A DNA stretch of 64,000 nt from Nocardia panacis (GCF_003598715.1 NZ_QZFU01000024.1:1-64000), one strand, 5' to 3'; counted from the stretch's first letter, positions 10,297 to 18,341 are shown. The notes: generated from the letters alone by a model not told the origin. Program-made: numbers and translations.

Positions 10297-10310
10297 TGTC
10301 GTGCACGACA
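10297..10310. promoter_or_regulatory. 14-bp perfect palindrome, candidate operator
   Basis: TGTCGTGCACGACA lies in the divergent ppgK-suhB interval. On the minus strand a TACTCT hexamer (10319-10314) is immediately upstream, so a bound protein here would cover a plausible ppgK transcription start. No cognate regulator is known. Confidence 0.4.
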
Positions 10311-10421
10311 AGAGTAATGCGCATCCGATACTGGGCGGTCCCGAGGATGTGTGATGCGATGGGGTTCGTGCCGGAACCAACATCGCCCACCTCGGACTCC
10401 CGCTTCCCAACCGCGTCGGCT

Positions 10422-11318
10422 ATGCGTGCCGACGGTGAGTTCTACCCCTTCGACCAGCAGCGAGCGCGCGGCGACGAGGCCGAACTGCGCCGCATCGCCG
10501 TGGAACTGGCCGAGGCGGCGGCCGCGCATGTGCGCGTGCGCCGCCCCGAGGTGTTCGGTCCGGCGGGTGCGCCCGCCGACGCCGTGCAGACCAAGGGGCA
10601 TCCCACCGATCCGGTGACCGTCCTCGACAAGGAATCCGAACAGTTGATCCGTCGGCTGCTGGCCGAGCGGCGTCCGGCCGACGCGATCGTCGGGGAGGAG
10701 GAGGGCGGTCGCTTCAACACAGCCGACGACCAGGTGCACTGGGTGGTCGATCCCATCGACGGCACCGTCAACTTCCTGTACGGCGTGCCGGCCTACGCCG
10801 TGTCCGTGGCCGCGCTGCGCGGCGGTCATCCGGTGGCGGGCGCGGTGGTCGACATCGTCGCCGCCGACACCTACAGCGCCGCGCTGGGTCAGGGGGCCAC
10901 CCGGACGGCGGCCGACGGCTCGGTCGAGCGGCTGAGCTGCAATCCGGTCGACGCGCTGCCGCTCGCGCTGGTCTCCACCGGATTCGCCTACAGCGCGGTG
11001 CGCCGGACCCGGCAGGGGGCGCTGGTCGCCCTGGTTCTGCCGCGCGTGCGTGATATCCGCCGCTTCGGCGCGGCCGCGCTGGAACTGTGCAATGTGGCCT
11101 GCGGCCGGGTGGACGCCTACTACGAGCACGGCCTCAACAGTTGGGATTGGGGCGCCGGGGCGCTGATCGCCGCCGAGGCGGGTGCGCGGCTGGTCCTGCC
11201 GCCCGCCACCGCGGGTGGTGTCGAGGGCGAACTCGTGGTCGCCGCCGCCCCCGGTATCGCCGAGAAACTGGTGGCGTTGCTCACCGAGGTCGGGGCCACC
11301 GCGGCCATTCCGGAGTGA
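10422..11318 (+). CDS. suhB: SuhB-type inositol monophosphatase
   Basis: A 298-residue Mg2+-dependent phosphatase of the inositol monophosphatase family. Metal-binding and catalytic motifs are visible: the acidic VGEEEGG, the signature WVVDPIDGTVNFLYG, and the late NSWDWGAGALIAAEAGA. Probable substrates are inositol phosphates feeding mycothiol and phosphatidylinositol synthesis. The start ATG 10422 gives a length and N-terminus close to the mycobacterial SuhB; an in-frame ATG at 10359 would add 21 residues and cannot be excluded. It is divergent from ppgK and convergent with cei, separated from the latter by a strong hairpin. Confidence 0.92.
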   Translation: MRADGEFYPFDQQRARGDEAELRRIAVELAEAAAAHVRVRRPEVFGPAGAPADAVQTKGHPTDPVTVLDKESEQLIRRLLAERRPADAIVGEEEGGRFNTADDQVHWVVDPIDGTVNFLYGVPAYAVSVAALRGGHPVAGAVVDIVAADTYSAALGQGATRTAADGSVERLSCNPVDALPLALVSTGFAYSAVRRTRQGALVALVLPRVRDIRRFGAAALELCNVACGRVDAYYEHGLNSWDWGAGALIAAEAGARLVLPPATAGGVEGELVVAAAPGIAEKLVALLTEVGATAAIPE

Positions 11319-11336
11319 CGGCGCGCCCGCAATAGG

Positions 11337-11374
11337 GTTCGGCGCCGCGACCGGGATCGGTCGCGGCGCCGAAC
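11337..11374. terminator. Bidirectional terminator between suhB and cei
   Basis: Perfect 16-bp arms (11337-11352 and 11359-11374) with a six-base loop lie in the gap between two convergent genes. The structure can form on either transcript. Confidence 0.85.
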
Positions 11375-11387
11375 TTTGGTGGATGGA

Positions 11388-12077
11388 TCAGCAGCGGCCG
11401 TGTCGGGCCGCGGCGAGCAGTTTGGCGTCGATGGCGGGGGACCCGCCCGGAGCCGGATTCTTCAGCGAGCGCAGCACCTCCTCGGCGTCGGCGCTGGGGC
11501 GCAGCGATTCGCCGAAGACGGAGCCGAGCACCAGGTCGACCGAATCGTCCTGGCGGGGATCCTCGATCAGTTCGGCGCAGGGCGCGACCAACTGGACCGA
11601 GGCGGCGGCCGGACGGCCGTTGACGCCGAAGCGAATCTGACCGGTACAGATCAGATCCCCATTGACGTATACCGAATCGTTACCATACGCGGCGCCGGGC
11701 GCACCGGTGAAACCGAGATCGCCCAGCGCGGCGGCGATATGCGCGGCCTGGCCGCTCTTGTTGTTGGCGTTGAGCACCCGCACCTTGGACTGGGCCAGCG
11801 GGGCGGGCTCGACGTCCTGGAGGCGCGAAGCGCCCACCCGCTGACCGAGTTGAGTCGGTGGCGCGGGTGGCGGGGATTTGGTGTCGGTGGGTGGGGTGGG
11901 CGAGTTGCAGGCCATGGCCGCGCCGCTCTTGTCGGCTTTGGAGAACGCGGTGATCCAGATGATCGCGCTGATCAGCGCGAGCACCAGCACGAAAATGAGC
12001 CACGTCTCTGGACGTCGACGCAGGTACGGTCGTCCCTGCCGGTCGGTCGCGGTGCCTTCGGTGATCAGTGAAACCAC
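11388..12077 (-). CDS. cei: Envelope integrity protein Cei (LytR_C domain)
   Basis: A 229-residue single-pass membrane protein. A short cytosolic N-terminus with basic YLRRRPE is followed by a transmembrane segment at about 26-46 (TWLIFVLVLALISAIIWI), a proline-rich linker and an extracytoplasmic LytR_C domain from about 85 (VRVLNANNKSGQAAHIAAAL). The mycobacterial homologue in the same chromosomal place is required for envelope integrity and virulence. Two cysteines (TCDCAEL-type positions near CTGQIRF and APCAELI) may form a disulfide. Start GTG 12077 has a TAGAGT hexamer eight bases upstream, suggesting a leaderless message. Confidence 0.88.
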   Translation of the reverse strand: MVSLITEGTATDRQGRPYLRRRPETWLIFVLVLALISAIIWITAFSKADKSGAAMACNSPTPPTDTKSPPPAPPTQLGQRVGASRLQDVEPAPLAQSKVRVLNANNKSGQAAHIAAALGDLGFTGAPGAAYGNDSVYVNGDLICTGQIRFGVNGRPAAASVQLVAPCAELIEDPRQDDSVDLVLGSVFGESLRPSADAEEVLRSLKNPAPGGSPAIDAKLLAAARHGRC

Positions 12078-12085
12078 GACTGCAC

Positions 12086-12091
12086 ACTCTA
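12086..12091 (-). promoter_or_regulatory. -10 hexamer TAGAGT for cei
   Basis: TAGAGT on the minus strand ends 8 bases before the GTG at 12077, consistent with leaderless transcription. Confidence 0.4.
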
Positions 12092-12456
12092 CGAAAGTGT
12101 CTCGGGCGCGCTGCGCAAGGTCTCGGTGCGTTGCCGGGGCGGTGTCGATTGCCCCTCAGTTTCGACTCGTCTGTGTTTTGGTTGCGACATTTCCCGCCTC
12201 GTCCGCTATTGTCTGGCGGCCCAGATCGAATCAATGGTGTGAAAATCCGAGATCGGTCGCGGGAACAAGAAGGGCATGTCCTGCGTTTACCGAGCGCAAT
12301 CCGGGGTGGATCGCTCTGATCCGCGCTGATAGGCGAACGGTGTACGTGTGATGTGCACCACCGGCGGGGCGGTGCGTGCCGTGTCGATTCCGGCAGGAAT
12401 CGGTGGCGACGCGGACCGGTCCGGGATATACGAAGCAAGGACGAGGGGAAGACGAC
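12092..12456. other. Divergent intergenic region cei / DUF4193
   Basis: About 365 bases without a credible gene. A possible plus-strand promoter is TTGCGA (12182-12187) with TATTGT (12207-12212) at a 19-base spacing, somewhat long; it would give the DUF4193 message a leader of over 200 bases. A good ribosome-binding site (GAGGGGAAG) precedes the ATG at 12457. No riboswitch fold or conserved RNA was recognised. Confidence 0.35.
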
Positions 12457-12759
12457 ATGGCAACCGACTATGACGCACCTAGGCGCACAGAATCCGATGA
12501 AGTCTCGGAAGATTCGCTGGAGGAGCTGAAGGCTCGTCGCAACGAGGCACAGTCCGCCGTCGTGGATATCGACGAATCCGATACCGCGGAGTCGTTCGAG
12601 CTTCCCGGCGCCGATCTGTCCGAGGAAGTGCTGACGGTTCGGGTGATCCCGAAGCAGGCCGACGAGTTCACCTGTTCCAGCTGCTTTTTGGTACACCACC
12701 GGAGCAGGCTGGCCAGCGACGCGGGCGGGCAGCTCATCTGCATGGACTGCGCCGCCTGA
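12457..12759 (+). CDS. DUF4193 family zinc-ribbon-like protein
   Basis: A 100-residue acidic protein of the actinobacterial DUF4193 family, the same length as the mycobacterial homologue in this position. The N-terminus starts MATDYDAPRR and is followed by a charged helix. The C-terminal third has two Cys pairs (FTCSSCFLVHH and LICMDCAA) that look like a four-cysteine zinc site. The function is unknown; the high conservation and essential-type neighbourhood suggest a core role. Start ATG 12457 is supported by a GAGGGGAAG ribosome-binding site. The gene is convergent with DUF3093, with a hairpin at the junction. Confidence 0.92.
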   Translation: MATDYDAPRRTESDEVSEDSLEELKARRNEAQSAVVDIDESDTAESFELPGADLSEEVLTVRVIPKQADEFTCSSCFLVHHRSRLASDAGGQLICMDCAA

Positions 12760-12764
12760 GATCG

Positions 12765-13277
12765 TCAGCCCGCGCTCGGGACCCCGAGCGCGGCCAGGAC
12801 CCGGTCCGGATGCCGCGTACTGACCAGCCAGTACGGGGTCGGGTCGTCCGGGTCGTCGAGCACCAGCAGCACCATCGACCCCATCCAGGGGCGATGTTGG
12901 ACATAGGCGGCGGGGTCGAGCTGGCGACCCAGCGCCGCGCTCTTCGCGGTCCGCGGGACAACGGCCGCGCGGGCCACATAGGTCACCGGCAGGTGCGCGC
13001 GATCGACGCGCAATTCGCGGACGCCGGTCGCATCGGCGACCACCTCAACCCGATGCCTGCCCATCCACAGCAGCACCCAGGCCGCCAACGGGAACCCCAC
13101 CGCGTAAGGCAGCCAGCCGCGGATACCGGGCTGGCCGAGATGGATGGTGGCCGACATCAAACCGATGAGTCCCAGGGCCGCAGGCCACCACCACATGGGC
13201 ACCCATTGGCGCTCGCGGTAGGGCGATTCGGCAGGTCGATCTCGGTTCGTCATCACGTCGCTGGGCTGGTCCGACAC
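12765..13277 (-). CDS. DUF3093 membrane protein
   Basis: A 170-residue protein of the actinobacterial DUF3093 family. Two hydrophobic segments at about 28-46 (MWWWPAALGLIGLMSATI) and 53-71 are followed by a soluble beta-rich domain with VARAAVVPRTAKSAALGRQLDPAAY and a terminal LVSTRHPDRVLAALG. It resembles a PH-like membrane-associated domain, but no activity is assigned. The order DUF4193-DUF3093-dut with the middle gene inverted is the mycobacterial arrangement. It is divergent from dut. Confidence 0.85.
   Translation of the reverse strand: MSDQPSDVMTNRDRPAESPYRERQWVPMWWWPAALGLIGLMSATIHLGQPGIRGWLPYAVGFPLAAWVLLWMGRHRVEVVADATGVRELRVDRAHLPVTYVARAAVVPRTAKSAALGRQLDPAAYVQHRPWMGSMVLLVLDDPDDPTPYWLVSTRHPDRVLAALGVPSAG
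12770..12793 (+). terminator. Hairpin at DUF4193/DUF3093 junction
   Basis: Perfect 10-bp arms (12770-12779 and 12784-12793) with loop GACC. It starts 10 bases after the DUF4193 stop and lies inside the last codons of the convergent DUF3093 gene, so it probably terminates the plus-strand transcript. Confidence 0.6.
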
Positions 13278-13315
13278 GAGTCAACACTAAGTCACGGCGG
13301 CCGAGGGGCTACGCG

Positions 13316-13321
13316 TAGGCT
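13316..13321 (+). promoter_or_regulatory. -10 hexamer TAGGCT for dut
   Basis: TAGGCT ends 8 bases before the GTG at 13330; there is no ribosome-binding site, so dut is probably read from a leaderless message. Confidence 0.45.
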
Positions 13322-13329
13322 CGACCGAT

Positions 13330-13815
13330 GTGAAGGACATTTCGCCGATTCCCCTGATGCGGCTCGACCCCGGCATACCGATGCCTGCCCGCGCGCACGA
13401 CGGCGACGCCGGCGTGGATCTGTGCACCACCGAGGACGTCATCCTGGAACCGGGTGAACGGGTCCTGGTGGGGACGGGAATCGCGGTCGCACTGCCGATG
13501 GGCACGGTCGGATTGCTCCATCCGCGTTCGGGTCTGGCGGTCAAGGCCGGGCTGTCGATGGTCAACACCCCCGCCACCATCGATGCGGGCTATCGGGGCG
13601 AGATCAAGGTATGCCTGATCAATCACGATCCGCGCACCCCCATCGAGTTGCGGCGCGGCGATCGGGTCGCCCAGTTGGTCGTGCAGCGGGTGGAGTTGGT
13701 GGATTTCGTCGAGGTCGACGGCTTGGACGAGACCACGCGGGGCGGAGCAGGCTTCGGTTCCAGCGGCGGTCACGCGAGTCTGACCGCGCCGGGTGTCCCC
13801 GGCGGGGAGGTGTGA
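13330..13815 (+). CDS. dut: Deoxyuridine 5'-triphosphate nucleotidohydrolase
   Basis: A 161-residue trimeric dUTPase that converts dUTP to dUMP and pyrophosphate, keeping uracil out of DNA and supplying dTMP synthesis. All five family motifs can be read in order: DAGVDL (27-32), HPRSGLAVK, the uracil-binding NTPATIDAGYRGEIKV, RGDRVAQLVVQ and the C-terminal GGAGFGSSGGH phosphate-binding arm. A short tail follows motif five. The start is GTG 13330. The stop overlaps a GTG of the next gene (GTGA at 13812), so the two are likely coupled. Confidence 0.96.
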   Translation: MKDISPIPLMRLDPGIPMPARAHDGDAGVDLCTTEDVILEPGERVLVGTGIAVALPMGTVGLLHPRSGLAVKAGLSMVNTPATIDAGYRGEIKVCLINHDPRTPIELRRGDRVAQLVVQRVELVDFVEVDGLDETTRGGAGFGSSGGHASLTAPGVPGGEV

Positions 13816-13820
13816 GGGGC

Positions 13821-14693
13821 ATGTTCGGCAAGAAGAAGCGTCGCGCCGACGAGGAGCGCTACGACGAGTACGCCGCCGACGCATACACGGACCGCTACGA
13901 GGACGACTACGTCGAGGATCCGCCCACCGACGAGAATCCGATCGTCACCGGCGAATTCCCGGCCCGCGCCTTCGGTGCGGAGAGCGCCGAGCCGGAGCAG
14001 TCCGGCCCCTACGACTACGACGATGTCGCCGATCGCCTGGCCGAACTCGTCGATCAGCGCCTCGATCTCGGCTCGGTGATCCTGCCGGTGCCCCCCGGCG
14101 GACAGTTGCAGGTGGAGATGTCGCCCGACGGCACGCCGCAGGCCGTGCATCTGGCCACCGAATACGGCCGGATCACCGTCGTCGCCTATGCCGCCCCGAA
14201 GTCGGCCGGTCAGTGGCGCACCGTGGCCGCCGATCTCGCCGAATCCCTGCGCGCGGGCGGCGGTCGCGTCGCGGTGGAGAACGGTCCGTGGGGTCGGGAG
14301 TTGTTCGCCGTCACCAATGACGCGGATCTGCGTTTCATCGGCGTGGACGGCTACCGCTGGATGGTGCGCCTGGTCGCGGCGGGGCCGTCGGGCGCCGCCG
14401 ATGAGGGCACCCCGCTGGTCGCGGCCGCCCGCGCGATCCTGCGCGAGACGATCGTGCGCCGCGGCACCGATCCGCTTCCGGTCCGGGATCCGCTCCCGGT
14501 CGTCCTGCCCCAGGAATTGGCCGAGCAATTGGCCGCCGCCCATCAGCAGCAGGTGTTGGCGGCGCAGCAGCAGTTCGAGGCTCAGCAGCGGGCCGCGCAG
14601 ACCGGCGCCATGCCGGTGGTGCCCCGCCTGCCGGAGGGGCCGCGTCAGGGCACGGACGGTTCGGCCATGCAGCAACTCGGGCTCAACAACTAG
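13821..14693 (+). CDS. DUF3710 family protein
   Basis: A 290-residue protein of the actinobacterial DUF3710 family. After a basic start (MFGKKKRRADEE) come ~40 very acidic, tyrosine-rich residues, then the conserved globular part (about 65-240) with LGSVILPVPPGGQLQVEM and a later GVDGYRWMVRLVAAGP, and a Gln/Ala-rich tail. No catalytic motif is recognised and the function is unknown. Start ATG 13821 is preferred; GTG 13812 in the same frame overlaps the dut stop and would add three residues. It lies downstream of dut as in mycobacteria and ends before a UUCG-loop terminator. Confidence 0.87.
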   Translation: MFGKKKRRADEERYDEYAADAYTDRYEDDYVEDPPTDENPIVTGEFPARAFGAESAEPEQSGPYDYDDVADRLAELVDQRLDLGSVILPVPPGGQLQVEMSPDGTPQAVHLATEYGRITVVAYAAPKSAGQWRTVAADLAESLRAGGGRVAVENGPWGRELFAVTNDADLRFIGVDGYRWMVRLVAAGPSGAADEGTPLVAAARAILRETIVRRGTDPLPVRDPLPVVLPQELAEQLAAAHQQQVLAAQQQFEAQQRAAQTGAMPVVPRLPEGPRQGTDGSAMQQLGLNN

Positions 14694-14700
14694 CGTCCGC

Positions 14701-14730
14701 TCGCCGTCGGGCGTTCGCGCTCGACGGCGA
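14701..14730 (+). terminator. UUCG-tetraloop terminator after DUF3710
   Basis: A 13-bp stem (14701-14713 with 14718-14730) containing one G-U wobble closes on the loop TTCG, a highly stable RNA tetraloop. It begins 7 bases after the DUF3710 stop and separates it from the convergent hydrolase gene. Confidence 0.8.
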
Positions 14731-14762
14731 CCCGCGTCGCCCTGCCCGAAACGATCTCGGGG

Positions 14763-15491
14763 TCAGCGAGATTCGTGGAACGATTCCAGACCCAGCCGCC
14801 CGATGACGCCGGGATCGGCGCCGAGTTCGTCCAGGGTGATCCGGTGCAGTGCCGAATGCGGTAGCAGCGCGGCCCATTGCTCCGCGATCGATATGGGGTG
14901 CACCGGGTCGTCGACCGCACCCACCACGGCCACCGGAACTCGGACCGATCCCAGCAGTTCGACGCCGGGCCACTTGTAGTCGGCGGCCTCTTCGAGCGCG
15001 TCGGGCAGATCCGGCCACTGCGCGCGCCAGGATTGCGTCAGCGCCCGCGCCAACCACGGCGGACTGCTCGACCGCAGCTGCGTGACAACTTCCTCGAGCC
15101 CGCGCTCGCGCAACTGGCGCGCCGTATATGCCGCGCTGAGCGCGGCGGGGCACTGCGCGGTGTCGGGACCGGTCCACGCGGGCAGCGCCGCGACCACCCC
15201 GATCGCCGCCCGCGGATGTTCGGCCGCCCATTCCACGGCGACGGCCGCGCCGAGCGAGATTCCCGTCACCAGGATCGGACCGGATGCGGCCGCAGCGTCG
15301 AGCGCGGCCCGATATCCCGCCACCACGCCGCGCGGATCGGGTCGCACCGCGATCAGTTCGAATCCCCGTGCGGTGCAGGCCGGTTCGAAGGCCCGCCGGG
15401 CGAAGTCGGCGTCCGAGCCGGTGCCGGGCAAGGCCACGATTGCCTGCGCGCGGCCGGGGGTATCCGGCAGGGTGGATGGGATCGCGAACAT
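14763..15491 (-). CDS. Alpha/beta hydrolase family protein
   Basis: A 242-residue soluble alpha/beta hydrolase. The N-terminal strand AIVALPGTGSDADF carries the usual oxyanion-loop Gly, and LVTGISLGAAVAVEWA contains the nucleophile elbow G-I-S-L-G. An acid is offered by VAVVGAVDDPVHP; a catalytic histidine near the C-terminus is possible at LPHSALHRITL or FHESR. The substrate is unknown. It sits between DUF3710 and the OB-fold gene in the mycobacterial order. Start ATG 15491 is chosen because the protein then opens with a short lead to the first strand; an upstream start at 15524 would add 11 residues. Confidence 0.82.
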   Translation of the reverse strand: MFAIPSTLPDTPGRAQAIVALPGTGSDADFARRAFEPACTARGFELIAVRPDPRGVVAGYRAALDAAAASGPILVTGISLGAAVAVEWAAEHPRAAIGVVAALPAWTGPDTAQCPAALSAAYTARQLRERGLEEVVTQLRSSSPPWLARALTQSWRAQWPDLPDALEEAADYKWPGVELLGSVRVPVAVVGAVDDPVHPISIAEQWAALLPHSALHRITLDELGADPGVIGRLGLESFHESR

Positions 15492-15620
15492 CGGACCGAG
15501 CGTAGCGGGGGTCCGCGCACCCATCTACAGTGGCGGTGGACGGCCGACCGACCGGCCACTATTCGGTTCATCGCGGCGGCGTGCGATCCACGCCGTCGTG
15601 CGCCTGCAGGAGAGCATGAG

Positions 15621-15998
15621 ATGTCATCCGCCGCGCCGGGATTCTTTCGCCGGCTTGGTCGTCGACTGACCGAGGATCTGGATCGACTCGACGCCGAGGA
15701 ACTGGCCGAGACCTCGGAGGCCTCCGGCGCGTGCCGGGCCTCGGAGTGTCGACGCGGCGAGGAGGCCACCATGCTCGGTAAGCTGCGCAGCGTCGAGGCG
15801 TGTCCGAAGTCGGCGGGCGCGAGCGTGCAGGCCGAATTCTTCGACGGCACCGATGCGATCACCCTGGTGTGGATCGGGCGCAGGCGCATTCCCGGTATCG
15901 AACCGGGGCGGCGGATCATGGTCCGCGGCCGCGTCGGCGATCGCGACGGCCGCAAGGTCATCTACAACCCCTACTACGAATTGCGCGAGAACAGCTGA
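15621..15998 (+). CDS. OB-fold nucleic-acid-binding domain protein
   Basis: A 125-residue protein. The first ~45 residues are charged (RRLTEDLDRLDAEELAE) and the rest is an OB-fold-like beta barrel with ITLVWIGRRRIPGIEPGRRI and KVIYNPYYELRE. Family members are annotated as nucleic-acid binding; a specific role is unknown. Three cysteines (ACRASEC, EACPKS) are near the domain start. Start ATG 15621 follows an AGGAGAG ribosome-binding site. It is the first gene of an operon with DUF3159, only three bases downstream. Confidence 0.85.
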   Translation: MSSAAPGFFRRLGRRLTEDLDRLDAEELAETSEASGACRASECRRGEEATMLGKLRSVEACPKSAGASVQAEFFDGTDAITLVWIGRRRIPGIEPGRRIMVRGRVGDRDGRKVIYNPYYELRENS

Positions 15999-16001
15999 CA
16001 T

Positions 16002-16802
16002 ATGCCATCGAGCGAGGACCGCGGCGCGCCGACCTACCGGGATGCGGCAGGGCGCGCGTCGACCCAGCAGCCGGATTCGCCCCCTTCGGCCGATCCCGCG
16101 CACGCCGGTGCGCGGACCGGCCGACATCGTGCGGATGACTCCTTCGCCGGGGCGGTGGAGGCCGTCGCGGAGGACGAGGGCAAGGACGCGGCCGAGCAGA
16201 CCCTGCTCGAACAGCTCGGCGGATTCAGCGGCCTGATCTACTCGACGCTGCCGGTCCTGGTCTTCGTTCCGGTGAATTCGCTGTGGGGCTTGACGGCGGC
16301 CATCTGGTCCTCGCTGGGTGTCGCGGCGGCCGTGCTGGTGTGGCGGATGGTGCGGCGCAGTCCCATTCAGCCCGCCATCTCCGGATTCCTCGGCGTCGGC
16401 GTGTGCGCGTTCATCGCCTACCGGATGGGTGAGGCCAAGGGCTTCTTCCTGTTCGGCATCTACACCAGCCTCGTATACGGCGGAGTCTTCCTGGCATCGA
16501 TTCTGGTGCGATGGCCGCTGGCGGGGGTGATCTGGGGTGTGCTCAACGGTCACGGCAGCGGTTGGCGCGCCGACCGGCGGGCGCTGCGGCTCTACGATCT
16601 GGCGACGGTCACCTGGGTTGTGGTCTTCGGCGCGCGCTACCTGGTGCAGTCCCAGCTCTACGACTCCGATCACACCGGTTGGCTGGCCGTGGCCCGGATC
16701 GGAATGGGCTGGCCGCTGACGGCGGTGGCCCTGGGGGTGACGGTGTGGGCGGTGCGCCGCGCGGGTCATCTCCCGGAGAAGAGTTCGGCCGAGGCGGCCT
16801 GA
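16002..16802 (+). CDS. DUF3159 integral membrane protein
   Basis: A 266-residue actinobacterial membrane protein of the DUF3159 family. About 60 hydrophilic residues precede the conserved TLLEQLGGFSGLIYSTLPVL and five to six transmembrane helices; RMVRRSPIQPAISGFLGVG and WVVVFGARYLVQSQLY are typical. The function is unknown. It follows the OB-fold gene by three bases and, in mycobacteria, precedes ceoC on the opposite strand; here a sigma factor gene is placed between. Confidence 0.88.
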   Translation: MPSSEDRGAPTYRDAAGRASTQQPDSPPSADPAHAGARTGRHRADDSFAGAVEAVAEDEGKDAAEQTLLEQLGGFSGLIYSTLPVLVFVPVNSLWGLTAAIWSSLGVAAAVLVWRMVRRSPIQPAISGFLGVGVCAFIAYRMGEAKGFFLFGIYTSLVYGGVFLASILVRWPLAGVIWGVLNGHGSGWRADRRALRLYDLATVTWVVVFGARYLVQSQLYDSDHTGWLAVARIGMGWPLTAVALGVTVWAVRRAGHLPEKSSAEAA

Positions 16803-16990
16803 CGGTTTTCGGCATTTCGGCCGCTCCGGGCCGAGATTTCCCGGCAGGGGCGCGTGGATTTCCCGGCCGGGGTGCGACAAGCACCGCCCGAGGGGGACGA
16901 GTACCCACCCTGGGGTGTCTGGTCGGTGTGGTGTGGTTCATATGACGATCGTGTGCGAGGGAAAATACGCAACGATCAAAGGAACCAACC

Positions 16991-17650
16991 GTGACCGTCG
17001 AACACTCCACCGTGACGCTGTCGCCCAAGAAATCCCCGACACTGTCGCAGCAGAAGCCCCAGCAGAACGCCCAATTCTCGGAGAGCAGGCGGGTCTCGGT
17101 CGAATTGGATCGACTGATCGGTCCCGCCGCGGCGGGCGACAAGGCCGCCGTCACCGAGATCGTGCGGATCGTGCATCCGCTGGTCCGCCGCTACTGCGGC
17201 GCACGGCTGGGCAACACCTCGCACCTGCAGGTGACCGCCGACGATGTGGTGCAGGAGATCCTGATCGCCACCGTCAACGCCATTCCCCGCTATCGGGATC
17301 AGGGCAAATCATTCCTGGCCTTCGTGTACGGCATCTCGGCGAACAAGGTCGCCGACGCGTTCCGGCGCGGCCAACAGCATCCGGTGTATCCCACCGCCAG
17401 TGTGCCGGACACGGTGTCCACCGCGCCCGGTCCCGAGGAGTGGGCGCTGGCCGACGAGCGCCGCGTCGCGACCAGGGAGTTGATGAAGATCCTGGCTCCC
17501 GCGCATCGCCAAGTCCTGGTGATGCGGATCGTGCTCGGCTGGTCGGCCGCGCAGACCGCGGAGGCGATCGGGACCAGTCCCGGCGTGGTGCGGGTGATGC
17601 AGCATCGGGCCCTCAATCGGCTGCGAGCACAATTGAAGTCGGCGTCCTAA
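16991..17650 (+). CDS. SigD/ShbA-like ECF RNA polymerase sigma factor
   Basis: A 219-residue group 4 sigma factor. An unstructured Ser/Gln-rich N-terminus (about 35 residues) precedes region 2 (VTADDVVQEILIATVNAIPRY, then FLAFVYGISANKVADAFRR) and region 4 (AHRQVLVMRIVLGWSAAQTAEAIG, GVVRVMQHRALNRLR). The sequence closely resembles mycobacterial SigD and Streptomyces ShbA as I recall them; ShbA drives transcription of the principal sigma gene hrdB. No anti-sigma gene is adjacent. Start GTG 16991 follows an AAAGGA site eight bases upstream. Its insertion between DUF3159 and ceoC departs from the M. tuberculosis order. The 3' end lies in a shared hairpin. Confidence 0.87.
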   Translation: MTVEHSTVTLSPKKSPTLSQQKPQQNAQFSESRRVSVELDRLIGPAAAGDKAAVTEIVRIVHPLVRRYCGARLGNTSHLQVTADDVVQEILIATVNAIPRYRDQGKSFLAFVYGISANKVADAFRRGQQHPVYPTASVPDTVSTAPGPEEWALADERRVATRELMKILAPAHRQVLVMRIVLGWSAAQTAEAIGTSPGVVRVMQHRALNRLRAQLKSAS

Positions 17651-17682
17651 CTCAAAACGTATCGGGGAGTTACGTTTTGAGT
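17650..17682. terminator. Bidirectional terminator spanning two stop codons
   Basis: Perfect 12-bp arms (17650-17661 and 17671-17682) with a nine-base loop. The last base of the sigma factor stop codon and most of the ceoC stop codon lie inside the stem, so one compact structure serves both convergent genes. The stem is A+T-rich at its base, giving a short T-run on each strand. Confidence 0.85.
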
Positions 17683-18341
17683 CCGTGTTCGGCCAGCGCG
17701 CCGCGCAGGTCCTCCTCGGCCTCCTGCGAGGTCACGAACAGCAGTTCGTCCTCGCCCTCGAACGGGTCCTCCGGCGTCGGCACGATGACCCGCCCGCCGC
17801 GCAGAATGGTGACCAGCGCGGTGTCGCGGGGCAGCCGCAGCACCCGCACCGGCTTGCCCGCCAAGGCGGTGTCGGCGGGCAGCGTCAACTCCACCAGGTT
17901 GGCCTGCCCCTGCCGCAGCGTCATCAGCCGGACCAGATCGCCCACCGAGACCGCCTCCTCGACCAGCGAGGCGAGCAGCCGGGGCGTGGACACCGCGACA
18001 TCGACGCCCCAGGAGGCGTCGAAGAGCCATTCGTTGCGCGGGTCGTTGACGCGGGCGACCACGCGGCGCACCCCGAACTCGGTCTTGGCGAGCAGGCTGT
18101 GCACCACATTGGCCTTGTCGTCGCCGGTCGCGGCGATGACCACCTCGTAGGTCTGCAGCCCCGCCTCCTCGAGCAGCGACAACTCGCAGGCATCGGCGTG
18201 CACCCACACCGCGTCCGGGATGGCGTCGGGATCGATGTGGTCGAGTTGACGTTCGAGCAGCATGACCTGATGTCCGCCGCGCAGCAGTTCCCGTGCGATG
18301 GAGCGGCCGACCGCGCCCGCTCCGGCGATGGCGACTCTCAT
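17670..18341 (-). CDS. ceoC: TrkA-type potassium uptake regulator CeoC
   Basis: A 223-residue cytosolic RCK protein. The N-terminal Rossmann domain (about 1-120) begins MRVAIAGAGAVGRSIARELL with the dinucleotide-binding glycines and continues ACELSLLEEAGLQTYEVVIAATGDDK. The C-terminal TrkA_C domain (about 135-222) includes VELTLPADTALAGKPV and the closing DELLFVTSQEAEEDL. It is expected to bind NAD(H) or another nucleotide and gate a Trk-type K+ channel, which is not in the window. It starts two bases after the ceoB stop. The ceoB/ceoC names follow mycobacterial gene position and could be swapped. Confidence 0.9.
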   Translation of the reverse strand: MRVAIAGAGAVGRSIARELLRGGHQVMLLERQLDHIDPDAIPDAVWVHADACELSLLEEAGLQTYEVVIAATGDDKANVVHSLLAKTEFGVRRVVARVNDPRNEWLFDASWGVDVAVSTPRLLASLVEEAVSVGDLVRLMTLRQGQANLVELTLPADTALAGKPVRVLRLPRDTALVTILRGGRVIVPTPEDPFEGEDELLFVTSQEAEEDLRGALAEHGLKT

